Shown here one piece after another: positions 16,243 through 24,694 of a DNA stretch of 64,000 bases. Each line of letters begins with the position of its first letter. Position 1 is the stretch's first letter. The position numbers were made by a program, and so were the translations under genes. The notes under the pieces are model-generated. The model saw nothing but the letters and a program-made list of their open reading frames with translations, was not told where the DNA came from and made no database searches. Where the stretch lies: positions 1 to 64,000 of the forward strand of contig CAZGFD010000012.1 of assembly GCA_964525045.1 (NCBI GenBank), read 5' to 3'. The stretch is from G020348185 sp964525045 (GTDB lineage Bacteria > Nitrospirota > Nitrospiria > Nitrospirales > UBA8639).

Positions 16243-18219
16243 ATGGCGCTGAATGAAAGGGCATCGATCTCACAGTATATGAATATGCCCGCTAGAAGAG
16301 ACTCTTTTGTTTTGAGGGCGGTCGGAATCGGTCTGCTTGCCTCATTGGGGGTTCTGGCCTTGAGGACTGCTGGATGGGTGGAGAGCGTGGAAATGGCCAT
16401 GTATGACTGGGCCCTCAGACTTCGTCCTATTGTTGTACAAGCTGATCCGCATATCAGGTTGATTACCATTACTGAGGAAGATATCCAGCATGAGGGGCAC
16501 TGGCCACTTTCTGATGAGGAGGTGGCTCAAATTCTTGAGATCCTGACTCACCATGGGGCCAAGGCCGTTGGGTTGGACATTTATCGAGATTTCGAGGTTC
16601 CGCCCGGGAAGGAATTGTTAAACAAGGTTCTGGCCACCCATCGAGAGATCGTGACCGTCATGAAATTTCCCGATCAGGGTGGTGGAGGAATCCCGGGTCC
16701 GAAAATATTACAAGGGACCGACCAAATTGGATTTAATGATTTTATTATTGATTCTGGCGGGACAGTGAGGAGAGGGTTTTTATTCTTGGAAGATGAGAAT
16801 CAAGTCGCCACCTCATTTGCCTTACTTTTAGCACTACGATACTTGGAACACGAGGGCATTATTCCGCGTCCGGATCCGAACAGGCCCGAATTCTTGAGAC
16901 TGGGCAATACCACCATCCGGTCATTAAATCCCAATGATGGCAGCTATGCCGGTGCCGACACGAGAGGGTATCAATTCCTGTTAAAGTTTTCCGGTGGGCC
17001 CTTGCCGTTTTTGAGGTTTTCCCTGACCGACTTACTCGAGGGGAAGATTCCCCCGAACGAGATTGCCGGCAAAGTTGTTCTCGTGGGCACGGTGGCCGAG
17101 AGTGTCGGAGACAATTTTTTTACGCCGTTCAGTCGAGGATTGAATGGCGATCAGCAAATGTCGGGTATCGCCTTACACGGTCATATGGTCAGGCAATTTC
17201 TCCAGATGGCCCTTGATGACGACCCTCCCATCCAATCCGTGCCGGAAGAGGGGGAATGGGGATGGATTCTGTTTTGGGGTGTGTTGGGTGGCTTGATCGG
17301 GTTAAGGGCCCAAACCCCGTGGCGTTTCGCCGCGTTCGTCCTTTTTGGTGGAGGGACGATTGGGATAATAGGGTACCTGGCCCTCCTGAACAATTGGTGG
17401 ATCCCATTGTTCTCTCCCATTCTGGGCTGGTCACTTTCCGGAAGTTTAGGAACGGCGTGGAGCTTAAAAAAGGAACGACAAGAACGGGATCTGTTGATGC
17501 GCATCTTCGGCCAGCATGTCGATAAGGAAATTGCAGAAAACATCTGGCAGGAACGCCATCGAATTCTTAACGAAGGACGGATTCCTGCACGAAAGCTGAC
17601 CGTGACCGTCCTGTTTGCCGACATGGAAGGATTCACATCCGTCGCTGAGCAGTTATCGCCTCAAGATTTGATGAATTGGCTCAACACCTACATGGAAGCC
17701 TTAGGGGGAGTCGTGCGAAAGCATAAAGGAATTATCGATGATTACTATGGCGACGGCGTCAAAGTGAACTTTGGCGTTCCGTTGCCTCGTACAACGGAAG
17801 AAGCCATTGGACAAGATGCGATAAATGCCGTGCAGTGCGGATTAGCCATGATACACGAAGTTGTGCGGTTGAATCAGACGCGAGGGCACCCGTCATTTCC
17901 CGTCGTTCGAATTCGAATCGGCATTGCCACTGGCCCTGCGGTCGCAGGTAGTGTGGGAAGTGCCGACAGGCTCAAATTTACGACGATGGGGGATACGGTG
18001 AATGTGGCCGCTCGTTTAGAGCAGCTTGGGAAAGAGGCCGGAGACTATGAAAAAGAAAGTGAGGGTGGAACCCTTCTCATTGGAGAGACCACCTACCGGT
18101 TTCTCGACTCCTCCTGGCACATGAAAGGAGTCGGGGAAGTTTTGTTGAGGGGCAAAAAAGAGGGAGTGAATGTCTACCAAGTCCTCGATCACTCGATAAA
18201 AAATTCCTCCGACTTGTAG
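16243..18219 (+). CDS. CHASE2-domain class III nucleotidyl cyclase
   Basis: 658 residues. One membrane span (about 22-44) precedes an extracytoplasmic CHASE2 sensor (about 45-335, starting with the YDWALRLRP motif). Three spans (about 340-405) and a C-terminal class III cyclase domain (about 450-650) follow. Metal ligands Asp460 (FADMEGFT) and Asp504 (YYGDG) are present, as are transition-state Asn588/Arg592 in DTVNVAARLE. The substrate-specifying Lys, normally three residues before the second GD, is Asp500 here, while the partner position is Thr581 as in many bacterial cyclases. It should couple a periplasmic signal to a cyclic nucleotide, or have altered specificity. The stop codon falls inside repeat family 2. 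Confidence 0.92.
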   Translation: MALNERASISQYMNMPARRDSFVLRAVGIGLLASLGVLALRTAGWVESVEMAMYDWALRLRPIVVQADPHIRLITITEEDIQHEGHWPLSDEEVAQILEILTHHGAKAVGLDIYRDFEVPPGKELLNKVLATHREIVTVMKFPDQGGGGIPGPKILQGTDQIGFNDFIIDSGGTVRRGFLFLEDENQVATSFALLLALRYLEHEGIIPRPDPNRPEFLRLGNTTIRSLNPNDGSYAGADTRGYQFLLKFSGGPLPFLRFSLTDLLEGKIPPNEIAGKVVLVGTVAESVGDNFFTPFSRGLNGDQQMSGIALHGHMVRQFLQMALDDDPPIQSVPEEGEWGWILFWGVLGGLIGLRAQTPWRFAAFVLFGGGTIGIIGYLALLNNWWIPLFSPILGWSLSGSLGTAWSLKKERQERDLLMRIFGQHVDKEIAENIWQERHRILNEGRIPARKLTVTVLFADMEGFTSVAEQLSPQDLMNWLNTYMEALGGVVRKHKGIIDDYYGDGVKVNFGVPLPRTTEEAIGQDAINAVQCGLAMIHEVVRLNQTRGHPSFPVVRIRIGIATGPAVAGSVGSADRLKFTTMGDTVNVAARLEQLGKEAGDYEKESEGGTLLIGETTYRFLDSSWHMKGVGEVLLRGKKEGVNVYQVLDHSIKNSSDL

Positions 18220-18378
18220 CCGCAGCATCTCATGCTGCCCTTAGCTGAGACACCAGAAGGTTTAGGCATAGCATGTAGGAAGGCATATTCGGTTTGGTAT
18301 CCCAGCCTCCTTGCTCTCCTAGGGCGAAGGGGGGGATTGATACGACAAAAAGAGGCACCATGAGATGGTGCAACTACA
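18215..18378 (+). repeat. interspersed repeat family 2, copy 1
   Basis: A 164-bp element whose ends are imperfect inverted repeats of each other over about 24 nt: left 18215-18238, right 18355-18378. Each end is itself a hairpin (GCAGCAT/ATGCTGC and GCACCAT/ATGGTGC). It begins inside the last codons of the CHASE2-cyclase gene and supplies its TAG. The interior shows no gene. A second copy of almost the same length is at 49873-50035. Confidence 0.8.
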
Positions 18379-18422
18379 ATTATTTTGATCCCGAAACGGT
18401 TGTCCTATGACAACCTATTCCC

Positions 18423-20768
18423 TTACAGCCAGTTATTGATAAGCAAAAACGGTGACCAATACCCCGGATGCCTATGGATAGGATGCTGTAAAAGGTTGTT
18501 CTGGGCTAGCTGAAGGGCTTCGGCTTTTGAAACGGTCGGGTTTTGGAGCTGGCGGTAAAAATCCGCTACAAGGTCCGATGTAGCCTTATCATTGATAAAC
18601 CAAAGGGTGGCTAATGCACTACGAGCTCCGGCTTTTATGGCCACGCCGGCCAGACCTAAAGCCGCCCGGTCATCTCCCTGCGCCGTTTCGCAGGCACTGA
18701 GGGTGATGAGATCCAACGGTGTATCCCGATATTGATACAGACCTACCATCGACTTTAATCGTTCCATGTTGAGTTTGCCGTCAAAGGCCAGAAGAAAGGT
18801 CTCTTTGGCGTCCCCTTCGAATTTTGCATGTGAAGCGATATGAACAATTGTTGGCTTTCCAGCTTTCATTTCCTTCTCTAGGGCTGCCACTTGAAACTGC
18901 TGATCCAAAAGTATCTTGCCGCCATACAGCTCTTGAATGGTTTGGACCTCAGTTGCCACATTGGGCAAGGAGGCGAACCCTTCAACGGACTCCGTCAACC
19001 CGACCGACAGAAACTTGAGTTGTGCTCGATTCAAGGGCCGGGGATCAGTCAGAATGACTCCCGGGGTCACCGCCACTGCATATTTCTTGATGAGAAACTC
19101 TTCCCCGTCATGTAACGCCGCCATCGGGATGGTGCGGAGTGCCCCGTCGGGCACAAAAACCATCGTTTCGATTTGCGAGGCAGTCAGATGGGGCTGGAGG
19201 GGTGCAATCAGCCATTTGTACAACTGTTGGGCATGGGGGAGGTATTCTCTTGTCGTTCGTTTTTCCAGGAGCCTGCGAAAAGTTCTTACCTCTTGAGTGA
19301 GCATCTGGGATGAGACTCGAACCGTTTCCCTTTTCAATCCCCGTTGTGGTCCGGTCGGGTGGCTCAAGATCAATTCCAACCGGTCGGGTAACATAATCGG
19401 ATATACGATGGCGGTCGTTTTTGAGAGTTCCTGGACAATTTCATCAACATTGGCCTTCTTTGACCGCGCGGCGTCCACGCAATCATCCCGAAAATAATCC
19501 TGTAGTTCGGCGGTCTTAAATTGCTCGACCGTCGCTCGAGCCTGGACTAAGAATCGTTCCTGGTTGAGCGACTCCGGGGTGGCATCCGCTTGTTTCAGAA
19601 GCAAGTCGACATATTCGAAAAACAGCGGACCTACGGAATGACGAAAAGACTCGGGCCGGCCTTGAAATCCAATTGTGACCTCCCTTCGTATCGGTTGCAG
19701 GGTATACATCGCCCGCCGATAGGCCAGTATGGCGTCGTCGGTCTTCCCCATCCGGCTCAGGAGGCGGCCGGTTTGCCATTCCCACTGGTAGAGCGCATCG
19801 GGGGCATTCCCATCCCGGGCAGCTTGGATCGCGCGGCGCGTCAATTCCAGCGCCTGCGGATCCTGACCTTCCTCTTCATAGAGGCGACCAAGATGTCCCA
19901 AGCCGTAGGAAACCATTCTTGCATCATTCATTTGGCGACCGAGCTCGGCCGTTTGGTTGAAGGCTTCCCCCGCACGACGAATGAGATCAGACTGTGGCGC
20001 CGGAAGGGATTCGCCAAGACGCGCGTAGGCGAGACCAATGTTCAGCACCAGCCGGGCCTTTTCATGGGAACTGTCCAAGGTCCGGAGGTGAGTCCACGCC
20101 AGATCAAGTTTTCTCTGACTCTCCTCATAGTTCTCGTCCAACAGTAACGTCCACGCGGTATTAATCTGAGCCGTCAAGGCCAATATCTGGCGGTCGTTGG
20201 CTTTCGCCAGTGTGGCGCTTTCTTGAAATAACCTGACTGCCTCACCGTAGTGTTGTTGTGAGGCCAAGACGTTTCCTAAATCATTCAGCAGTGAGGCCGT
20301 CAGCAGGTCGTTCTCCAATTTCCGAGCTAAGACTAACCCTTTGGTGAGATAATCTTTGGCGGCTTCATTATGTCCCAAGGCAAAGGCCACATTTCCCAAT
20401 CTTCCAAGTATCAGTGCGACATACTCGTCATGGGCGGAGCGCTTGGCAGGATCCATGGCCAGCAACAGTGTGTCACCCGCTTTTCGAAATTGGCCCATCT
20501 GATACAGCGACTGAGCCACATAGATCAGAGCTTCCACTTGTTCTTGTACACGACCCTCTTGTTGAAAGAGTTCCGCGGCCTGGGTCCAGGCGAGAGCAGA
20601 TTTTTCAAATTGTCCACCGGCAAAGTAACGTCTTCCTTCCTTACTCAAGGTATCCGCAGTCGGTGGGTCAACGGCGAAAACCGTTGGTGTCAAGGAATGC
20701 AGGAGACCTAGGAGCCCCACGAGGATCAGACAAAGGAGAATTCTGGGAGAAAAGCAATGAAACTTCAT
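18423..20768 (-). CDS. exported TPR-CHAT domain caspase-like protease
   Basis: 781 residues. A Sec signal peptide (about 8-32, ending TVFA) precedes eight or so tetratricopeptide repeats (about 38-360) and a C-terminal CHAT domain (about 480-781). The caspase-like dyad is intact: His647 in VHIASHAKF and Cys693 in LITLSACETAQG, followed by the family's GLAGVAIKAGARSALATLW. CHAT proteins are peptidases of the caspase superfamily; the best known are cytoplasmic, whereas this one carries an export signal. A start at 20810 is possible, but GGTAGGG stands just before the ATG at 20768. Substrates are unknown; the TPR array probably recruits them. Confidence 0.93.
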   Translation of the reverse strand: MKFHCFSPRILLCLILVGLLGLLHSLTPTVFAVDPPTADTLSKEGRRYFAGGQFEKSALAWTQAAELFQQEGRVQEQVEALIYVAQSLYQMGQFRKAGDTLLLAMDPAKRSAHDEYVALILGRLGNVAFALGHNEAAKDYLTKGLVLARKLENDLLTASLLNDLGNVLASQQHYGEAVRLFQESATLAKANDRQILALTAQINTAWTLLLDENYEESQRKLDLAWTHLRTLDSSHEKARLVLNIGLAYARLGESLPAPQSDLIRRAGEAFNQTAELGRQMNDARMVSYGLGHLGRLYEEEGQDPQALELTRRAIQAARDGNAPDALYQWEWQTGRLLSRMGKTDDAILAYRRAMYTLQPIRREVTIGFQGRPESFRHSVGPLFFEYVDLLLKQADATPESLNQERFLVQARATVEQFKTAELQDYFRDDCVDAARSKKANVDEIVQELSKTTAIVYPIMLPDRLELILSHPTGPQRGLKRETVRVSSQMLTQEVRTFRRLLEKRTTREYLPHAQQLYKWLIAPLQPHLTASQIETMVFVPDGALRTIPMAALHDGEEFLIKKYAVAVTPGVILTDPRPLNRAQLKFLSVGLTESVEGFASLPNVATEVQTIQELYGGKILLDQQFQVAALEKEMKAGKPTIVHIASHAKFEGDAKETFLLAFDGKLNMERLKSMVGLYQYRDTPLDLITLSACETAQGDDRAALGLAGVAIKAGARSALATLWFINDKATSDLVADFYRQLQNPTVSKAEALQLAQNNLLQHPIHRHPGYWSPFLLINNWL

Positions 20769-20868
20769 AACCCTACCGGCCTTGTGGTTCCGGGGATACT
20801 GAATATTCAAAGCTTAGCATTTTTCACCATCAAAGTTTAGTTGTTAAATCTGGGTTTTAACTTTCTGA

Positions 20869-20900
20869 CTCGAAACTTATAACCCGAAACACGAAACTTT
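20869..20900. repeat. dispersed GAAACYY heptamer repeat patch
   Basis: Three to four degenerate GAAAC-containing units lie between the CHAT gene and the next gene on the same strand. They are of the same type as the patches at 1466, 25504, 31942, 34033 and 34799. Confidence 0.65.
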
Positions 20901-20905
20901 ATGTT

Positions 20906-21187
20906 TTACTCAGAGGCGGTCTCCAGAACGGTCGATCCCACTTTCCGTAACCGCTCAAAATATCCAAAAGCTGGGTCGGACAATTCCGGCAAAAGTTGGT
21001 CCAGATCAGAGAGACTGTCCTGGAGAATTCCCACTCGCTGAGGATCCAATTGCTCTTCCTCTAAAAAATACATGACACAACCGGCGATGACGGTGTCCAA
21101 CATCATCAGTTCCCCTTCAAGTGTTCCAAGAGATTCAGGCCATGCAGCGTTCTGATGAATATCCCACAGATCGGATAATTCGTTCAT
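20906..21187 (-). CDS. hypothetical protein, small, helical
   Basis: A 93-residue acidic protein (MNELSDLWDIHQ...). It is rich in Leu/Asp/Glu, probably all-helical, and has no recognised domain. The frame extends upstream to a TTG at 21268 inside the preceding membrane-protein gene. The ATG at 21187 is preferred because it avoids the overlap and leads into the helical part. It is the last of three close same-strand genes (21630-22013, 21234-21623 and this one), so it is probably the end of a small operon. Confidence 0.6.
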   Translation of the reverse strand: MNELSDLWDIHQNAAWPESLGTLEGELMMLDTVIAGCVMYFLEEEQLDPQRVGILQDSLSDLDQLLPELSDPAFGYFERLRKVGSTVLETASE

Positions 21188-21233
21188 GAGTCGGTGTCTT
21201 CGAAGGGTAAAATCGACATAGTCATGGTCACAA

Positions 21234-21623
21234 TCAATCGGGCCAAGACAGGATGAAGTCCGCCCCAAACAGGGCGGCTACACTCACCATCATTAAGCCA
21301 CCAAATCGGTACAGCCACAGCGGCCATCGCTCAATCGAGCGGACCAGGTTCTCTCGAGTGTCGTTTGAACACCCCAACACGAAAGAAGCCAGGACGATCC
21401 CCAGGCACCCGACAAAAACCCACAGCCCAAATCCCTGAAACCCGGTCGTTCCCATCACTAACACTAATCCGGCAAGGACTACCCCTTGCATCACGACCAA
21501 GCGAAACCCGGGATCACGCAACCTGCCAGTGATTGAAGATCTCCATTGGGATGGGAAGACGAACAGCATGAGGCCCGCCGCTGCCCACATCATTCCCATG
21601 ACGATAAACACGACTTTGGCCAT
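21234..21623 (-). CDS. small four-span membrane protein, paralogue of its upstream neighbour
   Basis: 129 residues with about four hydrophobic spans. The layout (short N-terminal span, arginine-rich loop, two central spans, a charged loop ending in LYRFGGLMM and a last span) matches the protein encoded at 21630-22013. The latter has YRFWGLGLC in the corresponding place. The genes are 6 bp apart, so a tandem duplication is likely. The family and function are not recognised. Confidence 0.72.
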   Translation of the reverse strand: MAKVVFIVMGMMWAAAGLMLFVFPSQWRSSITGRLRDPGFRLVVMQGVVLAGLVLVMGTTGFQGFGLWVFVGCLGIVLASFVLGCSNDTRENLVRSIERWPLWLYRFGGLMMVSVAALFGADFILSWPD

Positions 21624-21629
21624 GGCCGA

Positions 21630-22013
21630 TTAATGACCCAACCAGCCGAGGGCGTCAAGCATTAACATCGATAAGGTACACAAGCCTAATCCCCAGAAAC
21701 GATAATCCACCACGTCGCGAGCCAAACACCATTGAATAACGGCCTGACGCCAGGTGTCCGGTGCCGCGAATAAAAAAAGGCCCTTCCCAATCATCATGAC
21801 TGAGACGATACCCCAGAGAGGTTGATAAGCCAGTCCTTGCCCACCAATCAGTAACAGAATCCCAAGCGCTCCAGCTACCACACCCCATTTGATGATTCCA
21901 GGTGATATTGACAAGGCCTGTTTCAGCGTCAAAATCATTCGATTTGGCGCAACCAGTAAGGCGAGCCCATCAGCCATCCATAATCCGGCTAGGGCGAAAA
22001 GAATGTATGCCAC
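21630..22013 (-). CDS. small four-span membrane protein
   Basis: 127 residues with about four transmembrane segments (1-20, 42-62, 66-85 and 106-124). Conserved-looking features shared with the gene downstream are G(L/M)W near the N-terminus, an arginine-bearing first loop and a (D)YRFxGL segment before the last span. It is not assigned to a known family. It is the first gene of the small minus-strand cluster 22013-20906. Confidence 0.72.
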   Translation of the reverse strand: MAYILFALAGLWMADGLALLVAPNRMILTLKQALSISPGIIKWGVVAGALGILLLIGGQGLAYQPLWGIVSVMMIGKGLFLFAAPDTWRQAVIQWCLARDVVDYRFWGLGLCTLSMLMLDALGWLGH

Positions 22014-22445
22014 AACATCACCTTCAGCCTCCGTCGATGATCATACCTCTCACCCTGGTTCATGATTTCAATTTGCCAAACATCCTGGGACAGAATCCGT
22101 TTCACCGGCATGTAGGTAATGAGCGTGATTCGGCGATTGCCCTTTTTCTATGGGATAAAGGTGATGGATGGTCTAGTGTACTCCTTTTCCGGGTTCATAG
22201 GAAAAAGGCTTGCACCACTCAGGTTATTCTGTCAAGCGAAGGGGGCATTCGGGTAAAGGGTCGAATCATCAGGAGAAAGGGCACAGTCCAAAATTGAGGG
22301 TTTTTATTCCAGGGTCAAAAATTCTTTCTATGATAAACAATGGACTTTAAACTTTGAACGTGACACTTTACAATTTGAAGCTGGATGCGATGCACATGAT
22401 TCACCCATTTCCCCTTTTCCAGCTTTCGATTGTCAGAGGAAAGAA
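22014..22445. other. gene-free intergenic region
   Basis: 432 bp between divergent genes with no credible coding frame. Both promoters should be here, but I see no clear -35/-10 pair. The right end carries AGAGGAAAG, the ribosome site of the gene at 22446. Confidence 0.5.
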
Positions 22446-22946
22446 ATGCCGGGATCACCACAAGACCTGATCGAGCAATTTTGTTCTGTCCTTCCCCAAC
22501 GGTTAACTTCGGCCATACTCGAGGAATACGGCCTGGAACTCCAGCCTTCCACCATCCAACGAACAACTCAGGAAATCCTGAGTTTAAGTCTCTTCTGGAT
22601 TGATCAAGCTGTTCGGGTTACCTTACCACAAGAGCTAAGGAGTTCCTTACTTGAGGGCATCTCCCAATCGGTCCAGGGCACATGGAAAACGGATTATGAA
22701 TTGGATCCCGATGAGGAAGCCCAATTTTTCCGTCGGATGCCTCGCCAACATGAGAATTGGGAGAAGATCGTCAGACAAGGAGGGGAGCCCATTGCGGTAT
22801 TAAGCGAAGCCGTTTCGTCATTGGAGGCGGAAAACATAATCGGTTGGGAAGACGGCCAGAAATTGCTGGCGGTGTTTCTCGATTTGGTTCCCATTGAAGA
22901 AGTTGGGGAAATAGCGGGGGGAATCGAGGAAGAATTGGCTAGGTAA
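22446..22946 (+). CDS. hypothetical protein, 166 aa
   Basis: A soluble, acidic, mainly helical protein without a signal peptide, membrane span or motif I recognise. The start is well supported by AGAGGAAAG just before the ATG. Codon usage looks host-like. It stands between the small membrane-protein cluster and gpmA, with no evident functional link. Confidence 0.75.
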   Translation: MPGSPQDLIEQFCSVLPQRLTSAILEEYGLELQPSTIQRTTQEILSLSLFWIDQAVRVTLPQELRSSLLEGISQSVQGTWKTDYELDPDEEAQFFRRMPRQHENWEKIVRQGGEPIAVLSEAVSSLEAENIIGWEDGQKLLAVFLDLVPIEEVGEIAGGIEEELAR

Positions 22947-23017
22947 AAAAGTTTCAAGTTTCACTGGTTGGGTTGGCCATACCTTCATTTTCACAGTTGA
23001 TAATTGGATCTTACTCT

Positions 23018-23623
23018 CTACAAATAGCGATGCTCCAAAACCTTTCCCTTGTCTCCAAATTCAAATAACAATGGGGCCCCTGTGGGGATATTCAGCTCCA
23101 GGACTTCTTCTTTGGATAATTGGTTCAGATGCATGACCAATGCCCGTAAACTGTTGCCATGTGCGACGATTAATAACGTACGTCCGCCTAGTATTTCAGG
23201 TTCGATCCGTTTTTGATAATACGGAAGGACCCGCTCGGCGGTATCTTTCAAACTTTCTCCGCCGGGTGGCCGGACATCAAAACTGCGTCGCCAAACTTTG
23301 ACTTGTTGTTCTCCATATTTCTGAGCCGTCTCAGCTTTATTCAGCCCTTGAAGGTCCCCATACATTCGTTCGTTGAGCGCCTGGTCCTCTTCCACCGGAA
23401 TGTTGGTCTGGCCAATGACGTCAAGAACGATCCGCAGCGTTTCCTTTGCACGTGTCAGAACCGAGGTAAACGCTTCATCAAAACGAAATGCCAGAATTTT
23501 CTGCCCGGCTTCTCGGGCTTCTAGTTCGCCCTTGGGGGAGAGAGGGACGTCAACCCACCCGGTGAAGCGGTTTTCCAGATTCCACTGTGACTCCCCATGT
23601 CGTAAAAGCACCAGTTGAGGCAT
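23018..23623 (-). CDS. gpmA: 2,3-bisphosphoglycerate-dependent phosphoglycerate mutase
   Basis: 201 residues. It interconverts 3- and 2-phosphoglycerate in glycolysis and gluconeogenesis. The histidine-phosphatase motif LLRHGESQWN has the phospho-accepting His9. FTGWVDVPLSPKG, ALNERMYGDLQGLNKAE and the second histidine in VAHGNSLRAL are typical of the dPGM branch. At 201 residues it is shorter than E. coli GpmA (~250), like many alphaproteobacterial-type enzymes. The ATG at 23623 has AAGGAGG upstream; the longer frame from 23644 would include that site. Confidence 0.93.
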   Translation of the reverse strand: MPQLVLLRHGESQWNLENRFTGWVDVPLSPKGELEAREAGQKILAFRFDEAFTSVLTRAKETLRIVLDVIGQTNIPVEEDQALNERMYGDLQGLNKAETAQKYGEQQVKVWRRSFDVRPPGGESLKDTAERVLPYYQKRIEPEILGGRTLLIVAHGNSLRALVMHLNQLSKEEVLELNIPTGAPLLFEFGDKGKVLEHRYL

Positions 23624-23839
23624 ATGAGAATTCCTCCTTCTCACAAAATTTTTATAGTTTAAATACCAAAGTTCACCAGTTAAAGTCTAAACAGAAAAAG
23701 TCTCAATTCCTAGAGATGTGAATCTGAAACCCGAACCGTTTTTCTATGAATGTGGTTGGCTTGCATTGTCATGATTCAACGCGTACTATGCCGGCACAAC
23801 TGACCCCTCCTTCTCTTGATATTTTGAAACGCTAGCTTC

Positions 23840-24655
23840 ATGTCTTCGCAACCCTCATGGGAGCAACTCGCTGAATGGTGGACCTCACTGGCTCAACGAC
23901 TTGGAGTTGGTGAGAAAGCCAAGCAGTTTTTTGAAAACGGGTTGGGCCCCAATCGCGCTCTCGCACGCGTCGACCAAGAAGGCGGCGACCCGGATTACAT
24001 CATGTTCGTCCTTCTTCGTCATTGGATCCCGCCGGTTCTTCCTCCTCCTGGTAAAGAGCGGTTATCCAAGAATGAGCCGGACTATTGGTTGGAATCAAAG
24101 GAGATTCTGAAAGCGGCTGTTGATCGTCTTCGGGAACTCAAGCCGGTGATCGATCTCCTCACGACTCCCAACCCTCTTGCTGAAAAGGCCCCGCAACCCT
24201 CTCCCCTCGTGGAGGTCGAGCTGGCTCATATGTTGGAAGGTATCGCCGAAGTGACCGGAAGTTACGGGGGACCAGACTATACCTCTATCATCAAGAATTT
24301 TGATCCGGTTCCTCTGCGCCAAACTCAACCATTCAAACATAACAAAAAACATAGTGCTGAACTCTGGGTGGTGTTCTTACTGCGGGAACACTTTCGAAGT
24401 CTGGGATTAGGGAAAGACCGTTCCTGGGGTCTTATCGCCGAGGTGGTCGCCGCCGCCGGTATTGTTCAGAGTCACGGTCAGGCCTACGCTCCTGAGGAAT
24501 TAAAATCCTGGTGGACGAAAAATTGGCCTCGCACTTATACGATACTAAAAGAAAAGGGGGAACGCGAAGAAGGGACACAGTCGGCGTATCACAGCGACTA
24601 TAAATGGTTTGAAGCCTGGTTTGCTTGGCAAACAATCCATACCCATCGAAAGTAG
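23840..24655 (+). CDS. hypothetical protein, 271 aa
   Basis: A soluble protein without an export signal or membrane span. It is rich in Trp, with several WW-type pairs (EWWTS, KSWWTKNW, KWFEAWFAW), and has a proline-rich stretch PPVLPPPGKER near residue 65. I do not recognise the family. Codon use looks like that of the neighbours. It is flanked by gpmA and a zinc-ribbon membrane protein on the other strand, which gives no functional hint. Confidence 0.75.
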   Translation: MSSQPSWEQLAEWWTSLAQRLGVGEKAKQFFENGLGPNRALARVDQEGGDPDYIMFVLLRHWIPPVLPPPGKERLSKNEPDYWLESKEILKAAVDRLRELKPVIDLLTTPNPLAEKAPQPSPLVEVELAHMLEGIAEVTGSYGGPDYTSIIKNFDPVPLRQTQPFKHNKKHSAELWVVFLLREHFRSLGLGKDRSWGLIAEVVAAAGIVQSHGQAYAPEELKSWWTKNWPRTYTILKEKGEREEGTQSAYHSDYKWFEAWFAWQTIHTHRK

Positions 24656-24694
24656 TTTTTCATCGAAACACCGGTCACGGCCTATACCCCGCCG

